From Lachnospiraceae bacterium (lineage in GTDB: Bacteria > Bacillota > Clostridia > Lachnospirales > Lachnospiraceae), in assembly GCA_017626095.1 (NCBI GenBank), contig JAGAJL010000008.1, positions 1-64,000 on the forward strand: a stretch of DNA of 64,000 nt. The letters run 5' to 3'. Position 1 is the first letter of the stretch, and every line of letters starts with the position of its first letter. Position numbers and translations under genes: made by a program. Shown one piece after another: positions 28,701 through 36,899 of the stretch. The notes below the pieces were generated by a model, which saw only the letters and a program-made list of their open reading frames with translations, was not told the DNA's origin and did not search any database.

Positions 28701-30076
28701 AAGGTACAATGATCTGTCCGATTGATTTTATCAACATTGGATAAATCCGCATGTTTATAGCCATTTTTGGTACTAGACGGTGGTTGTTCAAAATTACAGT
28801 CAAATTTTGTGTCCCTGTTGGGAACCTCAACTCTAAGCAGATTAGAACAACCGGTAACATTTGTATAGGTTAAATCACCACCGTTTACAGACAAACCTAA
28901 TGTTTTTAAGCCGGTACAACCGTACAACAGATATTTCATAGCTGAAATATTAGCCGGATCCAGCTGGTTCGGCAAATAGATTTGTCCCAAAGAAGTACAG
29001 TTATAAAATACACCATCCCCAATATGTACCAGATTGGTATTACCATCCTGATTGGAACCATAGAGATTGGCAGCAGACAAAGCAGTACAATTCATAAAAC
29101 AGCCACTGCCAATCTGTTCTACCTGATCAGGAATGGAAATCGAAGTCAGATAAACACAGTTGGCAAATGCATAGGATCCAATTTCTCTTAAATCCGTAGT
29201 ACTACTGTTAGCAAGCGTAACTGTAGTCAAACGGTTACAACCATCAAATGCATGGTTTCCAATACTGACTACCTTATTTGCAATGGATACGGATGACATC
29301 TGACAGGATTTAAAGGCATTATTGCCTATCGCAAGAATATGCTCCGGAATTAATACGGAACTGAAATTTCTGGCTCCTTCAAACACACCGGTATTGCCGG
29401 AAACAGGATGCAGTTTATAATCACTTTGTACTTCATAGCTTTTAGAACCAATATATCGTACATTCAGTGCTAACTGTTCAGACGAAACATAGTCTGAGCC
29501 ACTCATTCTATATAAATTTTTCCCTTTCCACATATCATAATCAGTAGCCAGGCACTCTGCATATACAGCATCAGATACAGGAATACCATTTTCAGAAACG
29601 ACTGCTTCCTGCGCTACATAATATAAATATTCATCATCTGCATTGACTGCCTGCAGTTTATAGGATGAATTATATAAAAAGCAGAAAACATTATCAGGAA
29701 TAATCAGGTTAGAGGATGCATAAGAACTCTGACTGTCATAGTACACCAAAACACCGGCGATTTCCGCGCTTCCGGTACGCATAACACTGGCAACACCAAA
29801 TAATCCATCCTGACTAAAATAGGTTTTGGCTGAAGATGAAGAATAATCCGGAATCACACCGGTACCAGTACCACTGTCATAATCCGGATGCGCATCGTAC
29901 GCCTCTGTCCATGTTACGACCGGATCACTGGGATCAGCAGCCTGAGAAGGTTTAACCGGTATGAGCGCAACAATGATAGCAGAAACCATAAAAATAGCAG
30001 ACAATGTTCCTAAAACCGTCCTCCTAATTTTATGATTGGATTTTTTTACGGATTTTTCTTTTGCTCCCTTTGCCAT
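25715..30076 (-). CDS. Giant BspA-type LRR surface protein with B-repeats and sorting signal
   Basis: A 1453-residue wall protein. A basic N-terminus and membrane segment ending PSQAADP form the signal peptide. LRR_5 repeats occupy roughly 215-430 and 550-1040. Two Listeria-Bacteroides (InlB B) repeats follow near 1050-1190, recognisable by VEGMVFEKWMPDY and MDGYTFTGWLPEY. Next is a spacer of about 100 residues made almost only of Asn, Ser, Gly and Thr. A domain ending KHFSPYTIYVD follows, then TPTTGDP, a membrane helix and KGSKKK. AAAGGAG precedes the ATG, 15 bases after the sortase B stop. The C-terminal layout matches the 928-codon-range LRR protein downstream. The spacer probably lifts the LRR head through the wall. 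Confidence 0.9.
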   Translation of the reverse strand: MAKGAKEKSVKKSNHKIRRTVLGTLSAIFMVSAIIVALIPVKPSQAADPSDPVVTWTEAYDAHPDYDSGTGTGVIPDYSSSSAKTYFSQDGLFGVASVMRTGSAEIAGVLVYYDSQSSYASSNLIIPDNVFCFLYNSSYKLQAVNADDEYLYYVAQEAVVSENGIPVSDAVYAECLATDYDMWKGKNLYRMSGSDYVSSEQLALNVRYIGSKSYEVQSDYKLHPVSGNTGVFEGARNFSSVLIPEHILAIGNNAFKSCQMSSVSIANKVVSIGNHAFDGCNRLTTVTLANSSTTDLREIGSYAFANCVYLTSISIPDQVEQIGSGCFMNCTALSAANLYGSNQDGNTNLVHIGDGVFYNCTSLGQIYLPNQLDPANISAMKYLLYGCTGLKTLGLSVNGGDLTYTNVTGCSNLLRVEVPNRDTKFDCNFEQPPSSTKNGYKHADLSNVDKINRTDHCTFGAENLGSFSPFNDYEVDDRFTIVAYRNSNAYVYACEHEYSVGYLDDGYEGQYERVKNNYFFTVNEQNQLIHFGLYKESGDASIVEIPEAVGNHSINSIDGDTFSSFNQKSQIKYLYIPSTVSDIAANAFEGCISLQVVEFGNALNVASIGEGAFKTKTENDIPLRFIGTISPDSVPFNYAMKPENNYNASSATTKYISYTSAFPTNLQVELVVEKDPVTNTITKAIPTLIKAPSFEQFCGNEEYSLLRDVNPEQANEENTLVRDAYAKYLSGGEPTEDEQAVIDAVMRATVPAGVMGMNADVYQGRDYLTSVVLNTIQEVPDEAFKDCIKMQTFIMRSSNTEEGERIGDHAFDNCVQLSSVSLPDTLTEMGAVPFYDCPSLTELNCGNNPNFACSENAIIYEINEDGTKTIIECLQSRGDRIGTGKVRENEFENVTEIRPGAFRGCGNVSQVYFGDADIKEIPEYCFADCTKLNYCEVSDKTEAIGDFAFLNTALSDIRIPSSVVLIPENAFTEGSVSNNSMLKGLNVQCEVPSAAYTFATKYGFGTEDRIPHPYYVQFYDNDNNPLGEVQKVYEGEDAVPPEPPVVEGMVFEKWMPDYTNVTSDLKIYPKYVTAPPTDDEDDNKPVYTVRFFNADGTMAIKTQKVKEGAAATPPNTTPEMDGYTFTGWLPEYDNIISDLDVYPQFKSNSSSDSSNSGDNNNQNSDSNNENSNSNNGDSNSSGTNNNNANNNPTPENSAPNNTNNANNANNAGAGNTGNTNNSNTGNTNANGNSGTNGSSNGTSNSTQSGNSSTNTGNGNTNVIVSKPGISNSDLASASVSGSTDDFVVKISDSDSAKAAVEQALLNEYGSLDDIRYFAMDISLYDKTGTSKIQNLDNTSVTITMPIPDALVSYGGNNKAASVVNGDTLEKLDARFTTIDGVPCISFVAKHFSPYTIYVDLNNLTASLNGSDVTPTTGDPIHPKWFLSIGLGLMSVILFFLKGSKKKVVKVIPI
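26340..26640 (-). repeat. Low-complexity Asn/Ser/Gly-coding tract
   Basis: Within the 1453-residue LRR gene the DNA is a run of AAT/AAC, GGA/GGT and TCA/AGT codons giving an Asn/Ser/Gly/Thr-rich linker. Such tracts change length readily by slippage, so strains may differ here. The opposite strand gives long but meaningless Leu/Val/Pro open frames. Confidence 0.8.
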
Positions 30077-30091
30077 TTTAAAAATCTCCTT

Positions 30092-31186
30092 TTATTTCAC
30101 GCGTTTTGCAACAACTACAAAACGACCGTCTTTTTCCTCATAATCACATGTTGACAAGGTCAATAAATGATCCCCATATTCGGCTTTTACCCCGGTATCA
30201 TATAATGACAATGCTTCCATTTCTTTCATATACGATTGAAATTCTTCTTCTGAATTCGCATCATAAAACTGATAGTATTTAAAAACAATTTCATCCTGTT
30301 GATAGACACGGGAACGGAAAACATACATAACTTCATATGTTCCTTCTTCATAAATCGTATCAAACCGGATTTCTTTATGTTTTTCGTAGAAAGACTGATC
30401 GGCATACTTGTCTAATGAGCCAAACATCTTTCCGGATTTCATATTATGACCATAAACAATATAATTGGTTCCCGGATTGGTAATATCACAATTGGAATCT
30501 AAAAAAAGCGCACCGTTACGATCTTCCTCCAGTTGGATATTATGATTTAAATAATACTCATTATCATCCGTCTGCATAACAGGATAATCAATAATTGTAT
30601 CGGCAATATTCAGCCATCCGATTAGTGTCTTATTGGAATTATACAAAGATTTATACTGATCAAGTATTTTAAGCGTTTTCTTTTCTCCCCCACCGGAAAT
30701 TTCAATTTCTTGATCCGCATACATTCCATTAATAACCGTATTCTCTTTCAGTCTTGCAAGACGTTCACTTTCTCTGTCAACTTTCCAGGCATCATAACAG
30801 TAAAATGAAAAATAACCAAGACATAAAACAGATGTCAGAAATAAAAGAGCCAAAATCGTCTTTCGAATCCGCATTTCCTTTTTCGTTAATACAATGACTG
30901 TTTTCGTCGATTTTACAGTTTTTTTCTTCCTGTCCTGCTCTTTTTTATTTTTATTAACGCTTTTTTTTACACTTATATCTACACTTTTTTTATTTTTAAT
31001 TTCTTCGACTTTTTGATAAATACTGTCATCAAAGGATTTACCGATATCCGTCTCGAAACTGATATCTCCCGTTTGCATTTGTGAATATAAATTCAGGACA
31101 TCCTGTTCGTTTGTTAAATCATATTTCTTTTTTATAGCATCTATTTTTTTTAAATCTTCTTTTTGCTGTTCTCTATAGGAAGACAT
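30092..31186 (-). CDS. srtB: Class B sortase
   Basis: Membrane transpeptidase that cuts sorting signals and attaches proteins to peptidoglycan. The catalytic cysteine lies in LLTLSTCDYE near residue 345, the histidine in IVYGHNMKSGKMFG near 235 and the arginine in DGRFVVVAKRV at the end, with the class B helix before it. Unusually, about 130 residues of charged, lysine-rich cytosolic sequence precede the single membrane helix (about 132-155), so the 364-residue protein is longer than typical SrtB. It lies 15 bases upstream of the giant LRR gene. TPxTGD motifs in both LRR proteins resemble the (S/P)PxTG signals used by the Clostridioides difficile SrtB, so these are its likely substrates. Confidence 0.92.
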   Translation of the reverse strand: MSSYREQQKEDLKKIDAIKKKYDLTNEQDVLNLYSQMQTGDISFETDIGKSFDDSIYQKVEEIKNKKSVDISVKKSVNKNKKEQDRKKKTVKSTKTVIVLTKKEMRIRKTILALLFLTSVLCLGYFSFYCYDAWKVDRESERLARLKENTVINGMYADQEIEISGGGEKKTLKILDQYKSLYNSNKTLIGWLNIADTIIDYPVMQTDDNEYYLNHNIQLEEDRNGALFLDSNCDITNPGTNYIVYGHNMKSGKMFGSLDKYADQSFYEKHKEIRFDTIYEEGTYEVMYVFRSRVYQQDEIVFKYYQFYDANSEEEFQSYMKEMEALSLYDTGVKAEYGDHLLTLSTCDYEEKDGRFVVVAKRVK

Positions 31187-31380
31187 ATAAAAAGCTCCAT
31201 TCAGACATAATACTCACAATTTTATATATACTATTTCTATTTTACAATATCTTGAAATATTATCAAGCAAAAAATCTATATCTAGTTCATTTTTCATGAT
31301 TTTTTTTAGAAATAAATCTATGAAACAATGACATGCTGTCATCATAAGATAAAGCATAAGATATAATATGGAGGATTAAT

Positions 31381-31599
31381 ATGAGCGATTTAACGGCAAG
31401 TCAGTGTGGATGCAGTACAAATGACAACGGATGCTGCAATATTTTAATCTGGATTATTCTTTTGTCCTGCATTTGTGGAAAAGACAGCGGTGGCTGTGGC
31501 TGCGGAATGGGCAGAGGCTTTTTCGGAGATGGCTGTGGTTGTGGAGACAACAGCATTATCTGGATTATTTTATTGTTAGTATGCTGCTGCAATAACTAA
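31381..31599 (+). CDS. Tiny Cys/Gly-rich protein with two hydrophobic repeats
   Basis: A 72-residue protein with about 16 cysteines. It seems built of two similar units: a Cys/Gly-rich stretch followed by NILIWIILLSCICG (about 20-33), and again CGCG stretches followed by SIIWIILLLVCCCNN at the end. GGAGG lies eight bases before the ATG. It stands alone, divergent from srtB, with a strong terminator downstream. Similar small Cys/Gly proteins are often linked to spore surfaces or called high-cysteine chorion-like proteins by automatic annotation, but I cannot assign a family with certainty. An upstream CATAAGATA (31355-31363) resembles sigma-E/K type -10 elements. Confidence 0.75.
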   Translation: MSDLTASQCGCSTNDNGCCNILIWIILLSCICGKDSGGCGCGMGRGFFGDGCGCGDNSIIWIILLLVCCCNN

Positions 31600-31607
31600 T
31601 CCGGATT

Positions 31608-31695
31608 TGACAGCGATAAAATACGCTACGCGAATTTTATCAGCTGATGAGTAGCAGGCAAATGCAATTGCGAAAGCACATTGCACTTGCCTTGT
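31608..31695. repeat. Intergenic hairpin pair of possible repeat family
   Basis: Between the Cys-rich gene and its terminator are two adjacent hairpins. GATAAAAT pairs with ATTTTATC (around 31616-31650), and 31656-31668 pairs with 31680-31692. The second hairpin resembles one at 45502-45534 in both stem and AAGCACATT loop. No open frame is present. It could be a short palindromic repeat or a transcript 3' structure. Confidence 0.45.
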
Positions 31696-31702
31696 TACCA
31701 TT

Positions 31703-31746
31703 ACAAAAACGGGAAAGGAAGACCAATTTTCCTTTCCTGTTTTTGT
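31703..31746. terminator. Strong intrinsic terminator
   Basis: An 18-bp stem (31703-31720 with 31729-31746, one G-T pair) with an 8-base loop and T-rich descending arm. It would end the transcript of the Cys-rich gene before the next plus-strand gene at 31806. Confidence 0.85.
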
Positions 31747-31805
31747 CATAAGTAATTATATGATTCATACAATTAACATAGGACAAAGAAAAAGGAAGGC
31801 TCTTT

Positions 31806-32321
31806 ATGGAAAAGGATCCGATACTAACATTTGATACGCTTTTTTCATTCCCACATATTCAGATTATGAAAATTGCACTCCCTTTTCTTCCATGCGAATA
31901 TCTGCATACAATGGCAATTTATATAAAATTTGCCGAATTACTCTATACCATAAAAATGAAAGATGTTTCCTTGGGAAGCTTCTATTCCGATTTTCATAAA
32001 GAAAAAAAAGATGATGATTATGAAGATATCATTTCCTTATTTGATAGCATTTCTCCCTATATATCCGGTGCAGAAAAAGATCAGTTTAGTCGGATCAAAA
32101 ATCTGTTAAACTCTATGAAGCAGATGAAAGAAATGCAGCCTTTACTTGATATGATGATGGCAATGCAGGGAAATTCCGGAGGAATGAATAATGAAAGTAT
32201 CTTAAAACAATTTTTAAATGAAGACCAGATGGCAATGTTTCAGTTTTTTATGAATCAAAATGAAGAAGAAAACAATTCTGAAGGAGGATTTGATCATGGA
32301 ACATCAGGAATGGATGAATGA
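31806..32321 (+). CDS. Protein of unknown function, Met-rich C-terminal half
   Basis: A 171-residue soluble protein with AAGGAAGG upstream of its ATG. The N-terminal half includes FSFPHIQIMKIALPFLPCEYLHTMAIYIKFAELL-like hydrophobic helices (quoted in part), and the C-terminal half is acidic and rich in methionine and glutamine (MKQMKEMQPLLDMMMAMQ, then glycine/asparagine and a Glu/Asn tail). The C-terminus overlaps the next gene by 26 bases, so both are translated from one mRNA. I recognise no family. Its place between a possibly spore-linked small protein and leuS offers only weak clues. Confidence 0.7.
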   Translation: MEKDPILTFDTLFSFPHIQIMKIALPFLPCEYLHTMAIYIKFAELLYTIKMKDVSLGSFYSDFHKEKKDDDYEDIISLFDSISPYISGAEKDQFSRIKNLLNSMKQMKEMQPLLDMMMAMQGNSGGMNNESILKQFLNEDQMAMFQFFMNQNEEENNSEGGFDHGTSGMDE

Positions 32322-32568
32322 TTTACGTTTAAAAAATATAGATAACAAAAAACTTGATTTTTTGCAAAAACTGGTATTTGAAAGCAGTAATCTATCAGAA
32401 AAACAAAAAATACCTTTTTTAATGGCTTTGGCAAACAAAGCCCAAAAGGACAAAGTGAAATTTTCAAGAGAAGAAACCTTGGAAATTATTGAAGTATTAA
32501 AAGATTACAGCACGCAGGATGAATTGCAAAAAATAAACAGCATTTTAAAAGTTTTTCATGAAAGATGA
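32296..32568 (+). CDS. Small helical protein of unknown function
   Basis: About 90 residues from the ATG at 32296, which follows AAGGAGG with 8-base spacing; an earlier in-frame ATG at 32260 has no such site. The product is charged and helical (KKLDFLQKLVFESSNLSEKQKIPFLMALANKAQ), with no motif or membrane span. It overlaps the 3' end of the preceding gene, implying translational coupling and perhaps a complex of the two products. Family not recognised. Confidence 0.7.
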   Translation: MEHQEWMNDLRLKNIDNKKLDFLQKLVFESSNLSEKQKIPFLMALANKAQKDKVKFSREETLEIIEVLKDYSTQDELQKINSILKVFHER

Positions 32569-32640
32569 CACAATTTGTTACCTGATGAATGAAATCATGC
32601 TTTAACTTTTCTCTTTAATTACAATTGAAAAATGAAAATA

Positions 32641-32691
32641 AAAAATGACCACAGACTGTACTGAACAACAACACAATCTGTGATCATTTTT
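32641..32691. terminator. Bidirectional intrinsic terminator
   Basis: A stem of about 15 bp (32641-32655 with 32677-32691; one mismatch) with A-run and T-run at opposite ends lies between the convergent 32.5-kb gene and leuS and can serve both. The remaining bases to 32803 show nothing else. Confidence 0.8.
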
Positions 32692-32803
32692 ACTCTTTAT
32701 TTACAAAATCATACATGATACCAATGGATTACTATATACTTTGTGTACTTGAAATCCTAAAACATGAGAAATTCGCCCTGACCGAACTACTTTCTCATAT
32801 ATA

Positions 32804-35212
32804 TTATTTTGCTACAATGTTGATAATTCTGCCGGGAACATAGATTTCCTTTATGATATTTCCGGAAAGCTTATCTCCCAATGCTTCTTTACCCTGTGCA
32901 ATGGCATCTTCTTTTGCAATGTCTTTGGCAACAGAAATAACGACTTTGGTCTTACCATTAATCTGAACAGCAATCTCAACTGTATCTTCTACCGTTTTTG
33001 CTTCATCATATTCCGGCCAGGTCTGCTGATATAAACGACCGTCGAATCCGGCGATACTCCATAACTCCTCAGTAATGTGAGGAGCAACAGGATTTAACAT
33101 GATTAGGAATGCTTTATACTCAGCTTTATTAATAGCTCCTTTTTTGGCAATATCATTTAATAAAGTCATAAGAGCCGCAATTGCCGTGTTATATTTTAAG
33201 GATTCGTAATCATTGGAAACTTTTTTGATTGTCTGATGCATCTTGGTCATCAAATCATCAGAATATTCATCTCCATCAACTAAGATATCCTGTAATTTCC
33301 ATACACGCTCTAAGAATCTGCGACATCCCTTTACACCATTTTCAGACCAGGAAGCGCTTAAATCAAATGCACCAATAAACATTTCATAAGTTCTTAACGT
33401 ATCAGCACCGTAATCTCTGACGATATCATCCGGATTTACAACATTTCCACGGGATTTACTCATCTTTTCACCGTTTTCTCCAAGGATCATACCATGAGAG
33501 GTTCTCTTCTGATACGGTTCCGGACAAGGTACTACTCCCTGATCATATAAGAAACGATGCCAGAAACGGGAATATAATAAATGCAGGGTTGTATGTTCCA
33601 TACCACCGTTGTACCAGTCAACGGGCATCCAATATTTTAATGCTTCCTTACTTGCCAGCTCTTTATCATTGGTAGGATCGGTATATCTTAAGAAATACCA
33701 GGAAGATCCTGCCCACTGAGGCATGGTATCCGTTTCTCTCTTGGCCGGGCCGCCACAGCAGGGACAAGTTGTATTTACCCAGTCTGTCATGGCAGCAAGC
33801 GGTGATTCTCCATTGTCGGTAGGCATATAGCTTTCCACTTCCGGTAATAACAAAGGAAGTTCACTTTCATCAAGCGGGACATAACCACATTTTTCACATT
33901 TTACAATCGGAATAGGCTCTCCCCAATAACGTTGTCTGGAGAATACCCAGTCACGTAATTTGTAGTTGACCTTTGCATGACCGATACCGTTTGCTTCCAG
34001 ATATTCAATCATTTTTTCTTTTGCATCGGCCACATCCAGTCCATTTAAGAAGCCGGAATTTACCAGTTTGCCGGTTGCAACATCAGTATAAACTTCTTCC
34101 TGAACGTCTTTACCGCCTGCCACAACTTCAATAATGGGTAAATCAAATTTCTTTGCAAAATCCCAGTCTCTTTCATCATGTGCAGGAACTGCCATAATGG
34201 CACCGGTTCCGTAACTCATAAGTACATAATCTGATACAAAAATCGGAATTTCAACATCATTTAAAGGATTTATGGCTGTCAGGCCGTCAATGCAGACACC
34301 GGTTTTATCTTTTGCAAGTTCACTACGTTCAAAATCAGATTTTTTCGCAGCCTGATCTCTGTATGCGGTAACGTCATCCCAGTTTTTAATACGATCTTTA
34401 TATTTATCCAAAATCGGATGTTCCGGAGAAACAACCATATAAGTAACACCGAATAAAGTATCGCATCTGGTTGTATAAATCGTTAGTTTCTCATCGGTAT
34501 CTTTGATTTTGAAATCTACTTCCGCACCGGTAGAACGTCCGATCCAGTTTTTCTGGGAAACCTTTACTCTTTCTATATAATCAACAGAATCGAGACCGTC
34601 AATCAGCTTGTCTGCATACTCTGTAATTTTTAACATCCACTGGCTCTGTGCTTTTCTGATAACCTGAGAACCGCAACGCTCACAAACACCGTTTACAACC
34701 TCTTCATTCGCCAAACCGACCTTACATGAGGTACACCAGTTAATCGGCATTTCCGTTTTGTAAGCAAGACCTGCTTTAAACAGTTTCAAAAAGATCCACT
34801 GTGTCCAATGATAATAATTGGGGTCCGTTGTATTGATTTCACGATCCCAATCAAATGAATATCCTAAAGAGTGTAACTGATTTTTAAAACGTTTTACATT
34901 ATTCGCGGTAACAATCTTTGGATGAATTTTATTTTTGATCGCATAGTTTTCTGTAGGTAAACCAAAAGCATCCCAGCCCATAGGATATAAAACATTGTAT
35001 CCCTGCATTCTTCTCTTACGGGCAACAATATCCAGTGCCGTATAGGGTCTTGGATGACCTACATGAAGTCCCTGTCCGGACGGATAAGGGAATTCAACCA
35101 AAGCATAAAATTTCGGTTTTGAAAAATCTTCACCAACTTTAAAAGCCTTTTCATCATCCCAGACTTTCTGCCACTTGGTTTCGACTTCTTTATGATTATA
35201 TGGTTCTGACAT
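32804..35212 (-). CDS. leuS: Leucyl-tRNA synthetase
   Basis: Charges tRNA-Leu in the cytosol. The class I signature appears as [14 protein letters not shown] near residue 50 and KMSKSRGN near 570. The editing domain insert contains the TTRCDTLFG and [15 protein letters not shown] blocks. Four-cysteine pairs (CTSC, CERC; CEKC, CPCC) suggest structural zinc sites. The 802 residues are normal for the bacterial enzyme. GGAG precedes the ATG. Its own consensus promoter is present, and no T-box leader is visible in the short upstream region, unlike pheST. Confidence 0.97.
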   Translation of the reverse strand: MSEPYNHKEVETKWQKVWDDEKAFKVGEDFSKPKFYALVEFPYPSGQGLHVGHPRPYTALDIVARKRRMQGYNVLYPMGWDAFGLPTENYAIKNKIHPKIVTANNVKRFKNQLHSLGYSFDWDREINTTDPNYYHWTQWIFLKLFKAGLAYKTEMPINWCTSCKVGLANEEVVNGVCERCGSQVIRKAQSQWMLKITEYADKLIDGLDSVDYIERVKVSQKNWIGRSTGAEVDFKIKDTDEKLTIYTTRCDTLFGVTYMVVSPEHPILDKYKDRIKNWDDVTAYRDQAAKKSDFERSELAKDKTGVCIDGLTAINPLNDVEIPIFVSDYVLMSYGTGAIMAVPAHDERDWDFAKKFDLPIIEVVAGGKDVQEEVYTDVATGKLVNSGFLNGLDVADAKEKMIEYLEANGIGHAKVNYKLRDWVFSRQRYWGEPIPIVKCEKCGYVPLDESELPLLLPEVESYMPTDNGESPLAAMTDWVNTTCPCCGGPAKRETDTMPQWAGSSWYFLRYTDPTNDKELASKEALKYWMPVDWYNGGMEHTTLHLLYSRFWHRFLYDQGVVPCPEPYQKRTSHGMILGENGEKMSKSRGNVVNPDDIVRDYGADTLRTYEMFIGAFDLSASWSENGVKGCRRFLERVWKLQDILVDGDEYSDDLMTKMHQTIKKVSNDYESLKYNTAIAALMTLLNDIAKKGAINKAEYKAFLIMLNPVAPHITEELWSIAGFDGRLYQQTWPEYDEAKTVEDTVEIAVQINGKTKVVISVAKDIAKEDAIAQGKEALGDKLSGNIIKEIYVPGRIINIVAK

Positions 35213-35250
35213 GTTAAAACTCCTCTCTTATTACCTATTAAGCCTTGTTA

Positions 35251-35280
35251 ATTCTAGTCTATTTACTATAAGAATGTCAA
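35251..35280 (-). promoter_or_regulatory. leuS promoter
   Basis: Minus-strand TTGACA (35275-35280) and TAGAAT (35251-35256) are spaced 18 bases apart, giving a leader of about 30 bases before leuS. This is too short for a T-box. Confidence 0.65.
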
Positions 35281-35357
35281 GACTTTCAGCGGTTTAATTC
35301 GATTGCAACAAGTGTTAAATTGCAATATGAATCAATATGCATCAGCCAATATGTTTT

Positions 35358-35423
35358 ATTGTTTGAATATCAAAATGTTACATTGTTTGAATATCATTAT
35401 ATACATTGTTTGAATATCATTAT
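35358..35423 (+). repeat. Three direct repeats upstream of the tyrA promoter
   Basis: ATTGTTTGAATATCATTAT occurs at 35382-35400 and 35405-35423, and a variant ending CAAAAT at 35358-35376. The units start 24 and 23 bases apart, about 2.2 helical turns. They end seven bases before the -35 element of a promoter pointing to tyrA, as expected for a set of regulator sites, though simple tandem duplication is also possible. Confidence 0.6.
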
Positions 35424-35429
35424 GTCACG

Positions 35430-35458
35430 TTGACATTACAAAATAATACGAATAAAAT
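35430..35458 (+). promoter_or_regulatory. tyrA promoter
   Basis: TTGACA (35430-35435), 17-base spacer and TAAAAT (35453-35458) give a near-consensus sigma-A promoter. The predicted start near 35465 leaves a leader of roughly 100 bases before tyrA. Confidence 0.7.
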
Positions 35459-35568
35459 AAAGAGAGCAAAAGATAATATACTTAGTTGTACTAAATGTAC
35501 TAAAATTTGAATATTTTAATATCTAAAGTAACTATTGCCATACAATGACGGAGGTTTCCATACATATC

Positions 35569-36669
35569 ATGAAAAATAACACTTACGCTTTTGTCGGATT
35601 TGGTTTAATTGCAGGTTCCATTGCAAGATCCATCCGTGAAGACCATCCAAACGCAGAAATCATCGCTTTCAACCGCTCTTTACCATCTCTTGAGCTGGCA
35701 GCAAAAGAAGGCGTTTTAAACGAATATTATCAATGCCTTGATGAAACTTCATTATCAAAAATCGGACAATGTGAGTTTATTTTTTTATGTGCACCCGTAG
35801 AAGCCAATAACCGCAATCTGGAAGCTTTGGCTCCTTTTGTATCACAAGGCAGCATCCTTACAGATGTGGGAAGTGTCAAAAACAGCATTCATGCAAAGAT
35901 ACGCGAACTGGGCTTACAAAACCAGTTTATAGGCGGACATCCCATGGCAGGAAGCGAAAAAACAGGTTTTGCAAATTCCAATTCCAAAATTTTGGAAAAT
36001 GCGTACTATATTCTTGCTCCCGAACCCGGTGTAAACATTGAACGTGTGAATGCTTTGCGTTCTCTCACGTTAGAAGCACATGCGATCCCGCTTATCATCA
36101 AACCGGAGCTGCACGATTACATTACCGGAGCAATCTCTCATCTTCCACATGTGATTGCGGCTTCTCTCGTCAATTTTGTACATCAAAAAGATGATGATGG
36201 TTTTATGAAGCTGATTGCTGCCGGAGGTTTTAAAGACATAACCCGTATCGCTTCTTCATCACCTGATATGTGGAAATCCATATGTTCTTCCAACAAGGAT
36301 AATATTTTGCAATTACTGACGGACTATATTACATATTTAGAGCAAATCAAAGATACGATTCATTGTGAAGAATTTGATCAGATTTATTCCTTTTTTGATT
36401 CTGCAAAAAATTACCGCGATTCTTTCACCAATGTAGGAAGCGGTCCGATCAAAAAGACGTTTGTATTTTCTGTGGATGTGGATGATAAAGCCGGTGCGAT
36501 TGCTGAAATTGCAACAGTATTGGCAAAAGAAAATATTAATATCAAAAATATAGGTATTAATCACAACAGAGAAATCCAACAAGGGGCTCTTGCAATTGAA
36601 TTTTATGATGAAGCAGCCATGTTACTCGCAAAGCATATTTTGAAAGAAAATAGTTATTGTATCTATTAG
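35569..36669 (+). CDS. tyrA: Prephenate dehydrogenase with ACT domain
   Basis: NAD(P)-dependent oxidation of prephenate to 4-hydroxyphenylpyruvate in tyrosine synthesis. The N-terminal Rossmann motif is VGFGLIAGSIA; GGHPMAGSEKTGF near residue 115 carries the catalytic histidine region, and TGAISHLPHVIAASL is the conserved helical-domain block. The C-terminal 75 residues (VDVDDKAGAIAEIATVLAKENINI) form an ACT domain, suggesting tyrosine feedback. Start is uncertain: ATG at 35569 gives the natural protein start, but the nearby GGAGG is 14 bases away and an earlier in-frame ATG lies at 35545. The gene is single, with other aromatic genes absent here. Confidence 0.93.
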   Translation: MKNNTYAFVGFGLIAGSIARSIREDHPNAEIIAFNRSLPSLELAAKEGVLNEYYQCLDETSLSKIGQCEFIFLCAPVEANNRNLEALAPFVSQGSILTDVGSVKNSIHAKIRELGLQNQFIGGHPMAGSEKTGFANSNSKILENAYYILAPEPGVNIERVNALRSLTLEAHAIPLIIKPELHDYITGAISHLPHVIAASLVNFVHQKDDDGFMKLIAAGGFKDITRIASSSPDMWKSICSSNKDNILQLLTDYITYLEQIKDTIHCEEFDQIYSFFDSAKNYRDSFTNVGSGPIKKTFVFSVDVDDKAGAIAEIATVLAKENINIKNIGINHNREIQQGALAIEFYDEAAMLLAKHILKENSYCIY

Positions 36670-36716
36670 TTAAAGATAAAGATAAAGCATAATAACATAA
36701 TAATATCATTTAATAT

Positions 36717-36770
36717 AAAAGCCCAATCCTGATATACCATAAAGAAATAATATATCAGCGTCGGGCTTTT
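36717..36770 (+). terminator. Intrinsic terminator after tyrA
   Basis: AAAGCCC pairs with GGGCTTT (36718-36724 with 36763-36769), and an inner TGATATA/TATATCA block extends the stem across a small internal loop. A T-run follows on the plus strand. The rest of the gap to 36899 shows no gene. Confidence 0.8.
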
Positions 36771-36899
36771 TTAACTCGTTATCAATTTGGTACAATATTT
36801 GCACTCATCTCATAATTATCAATATCACAATATGCTGCAGCTATAGATGTAAATAATGCTGCTGACCATACTTTTTTTCCATATTTATCAGTGTATGCT

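Noticed and set aside
35340-35430. Possible CRISPR array
   Set aside because: Repeats abut with 4-5 bases between them and no spacers; only three units; no cas genes.
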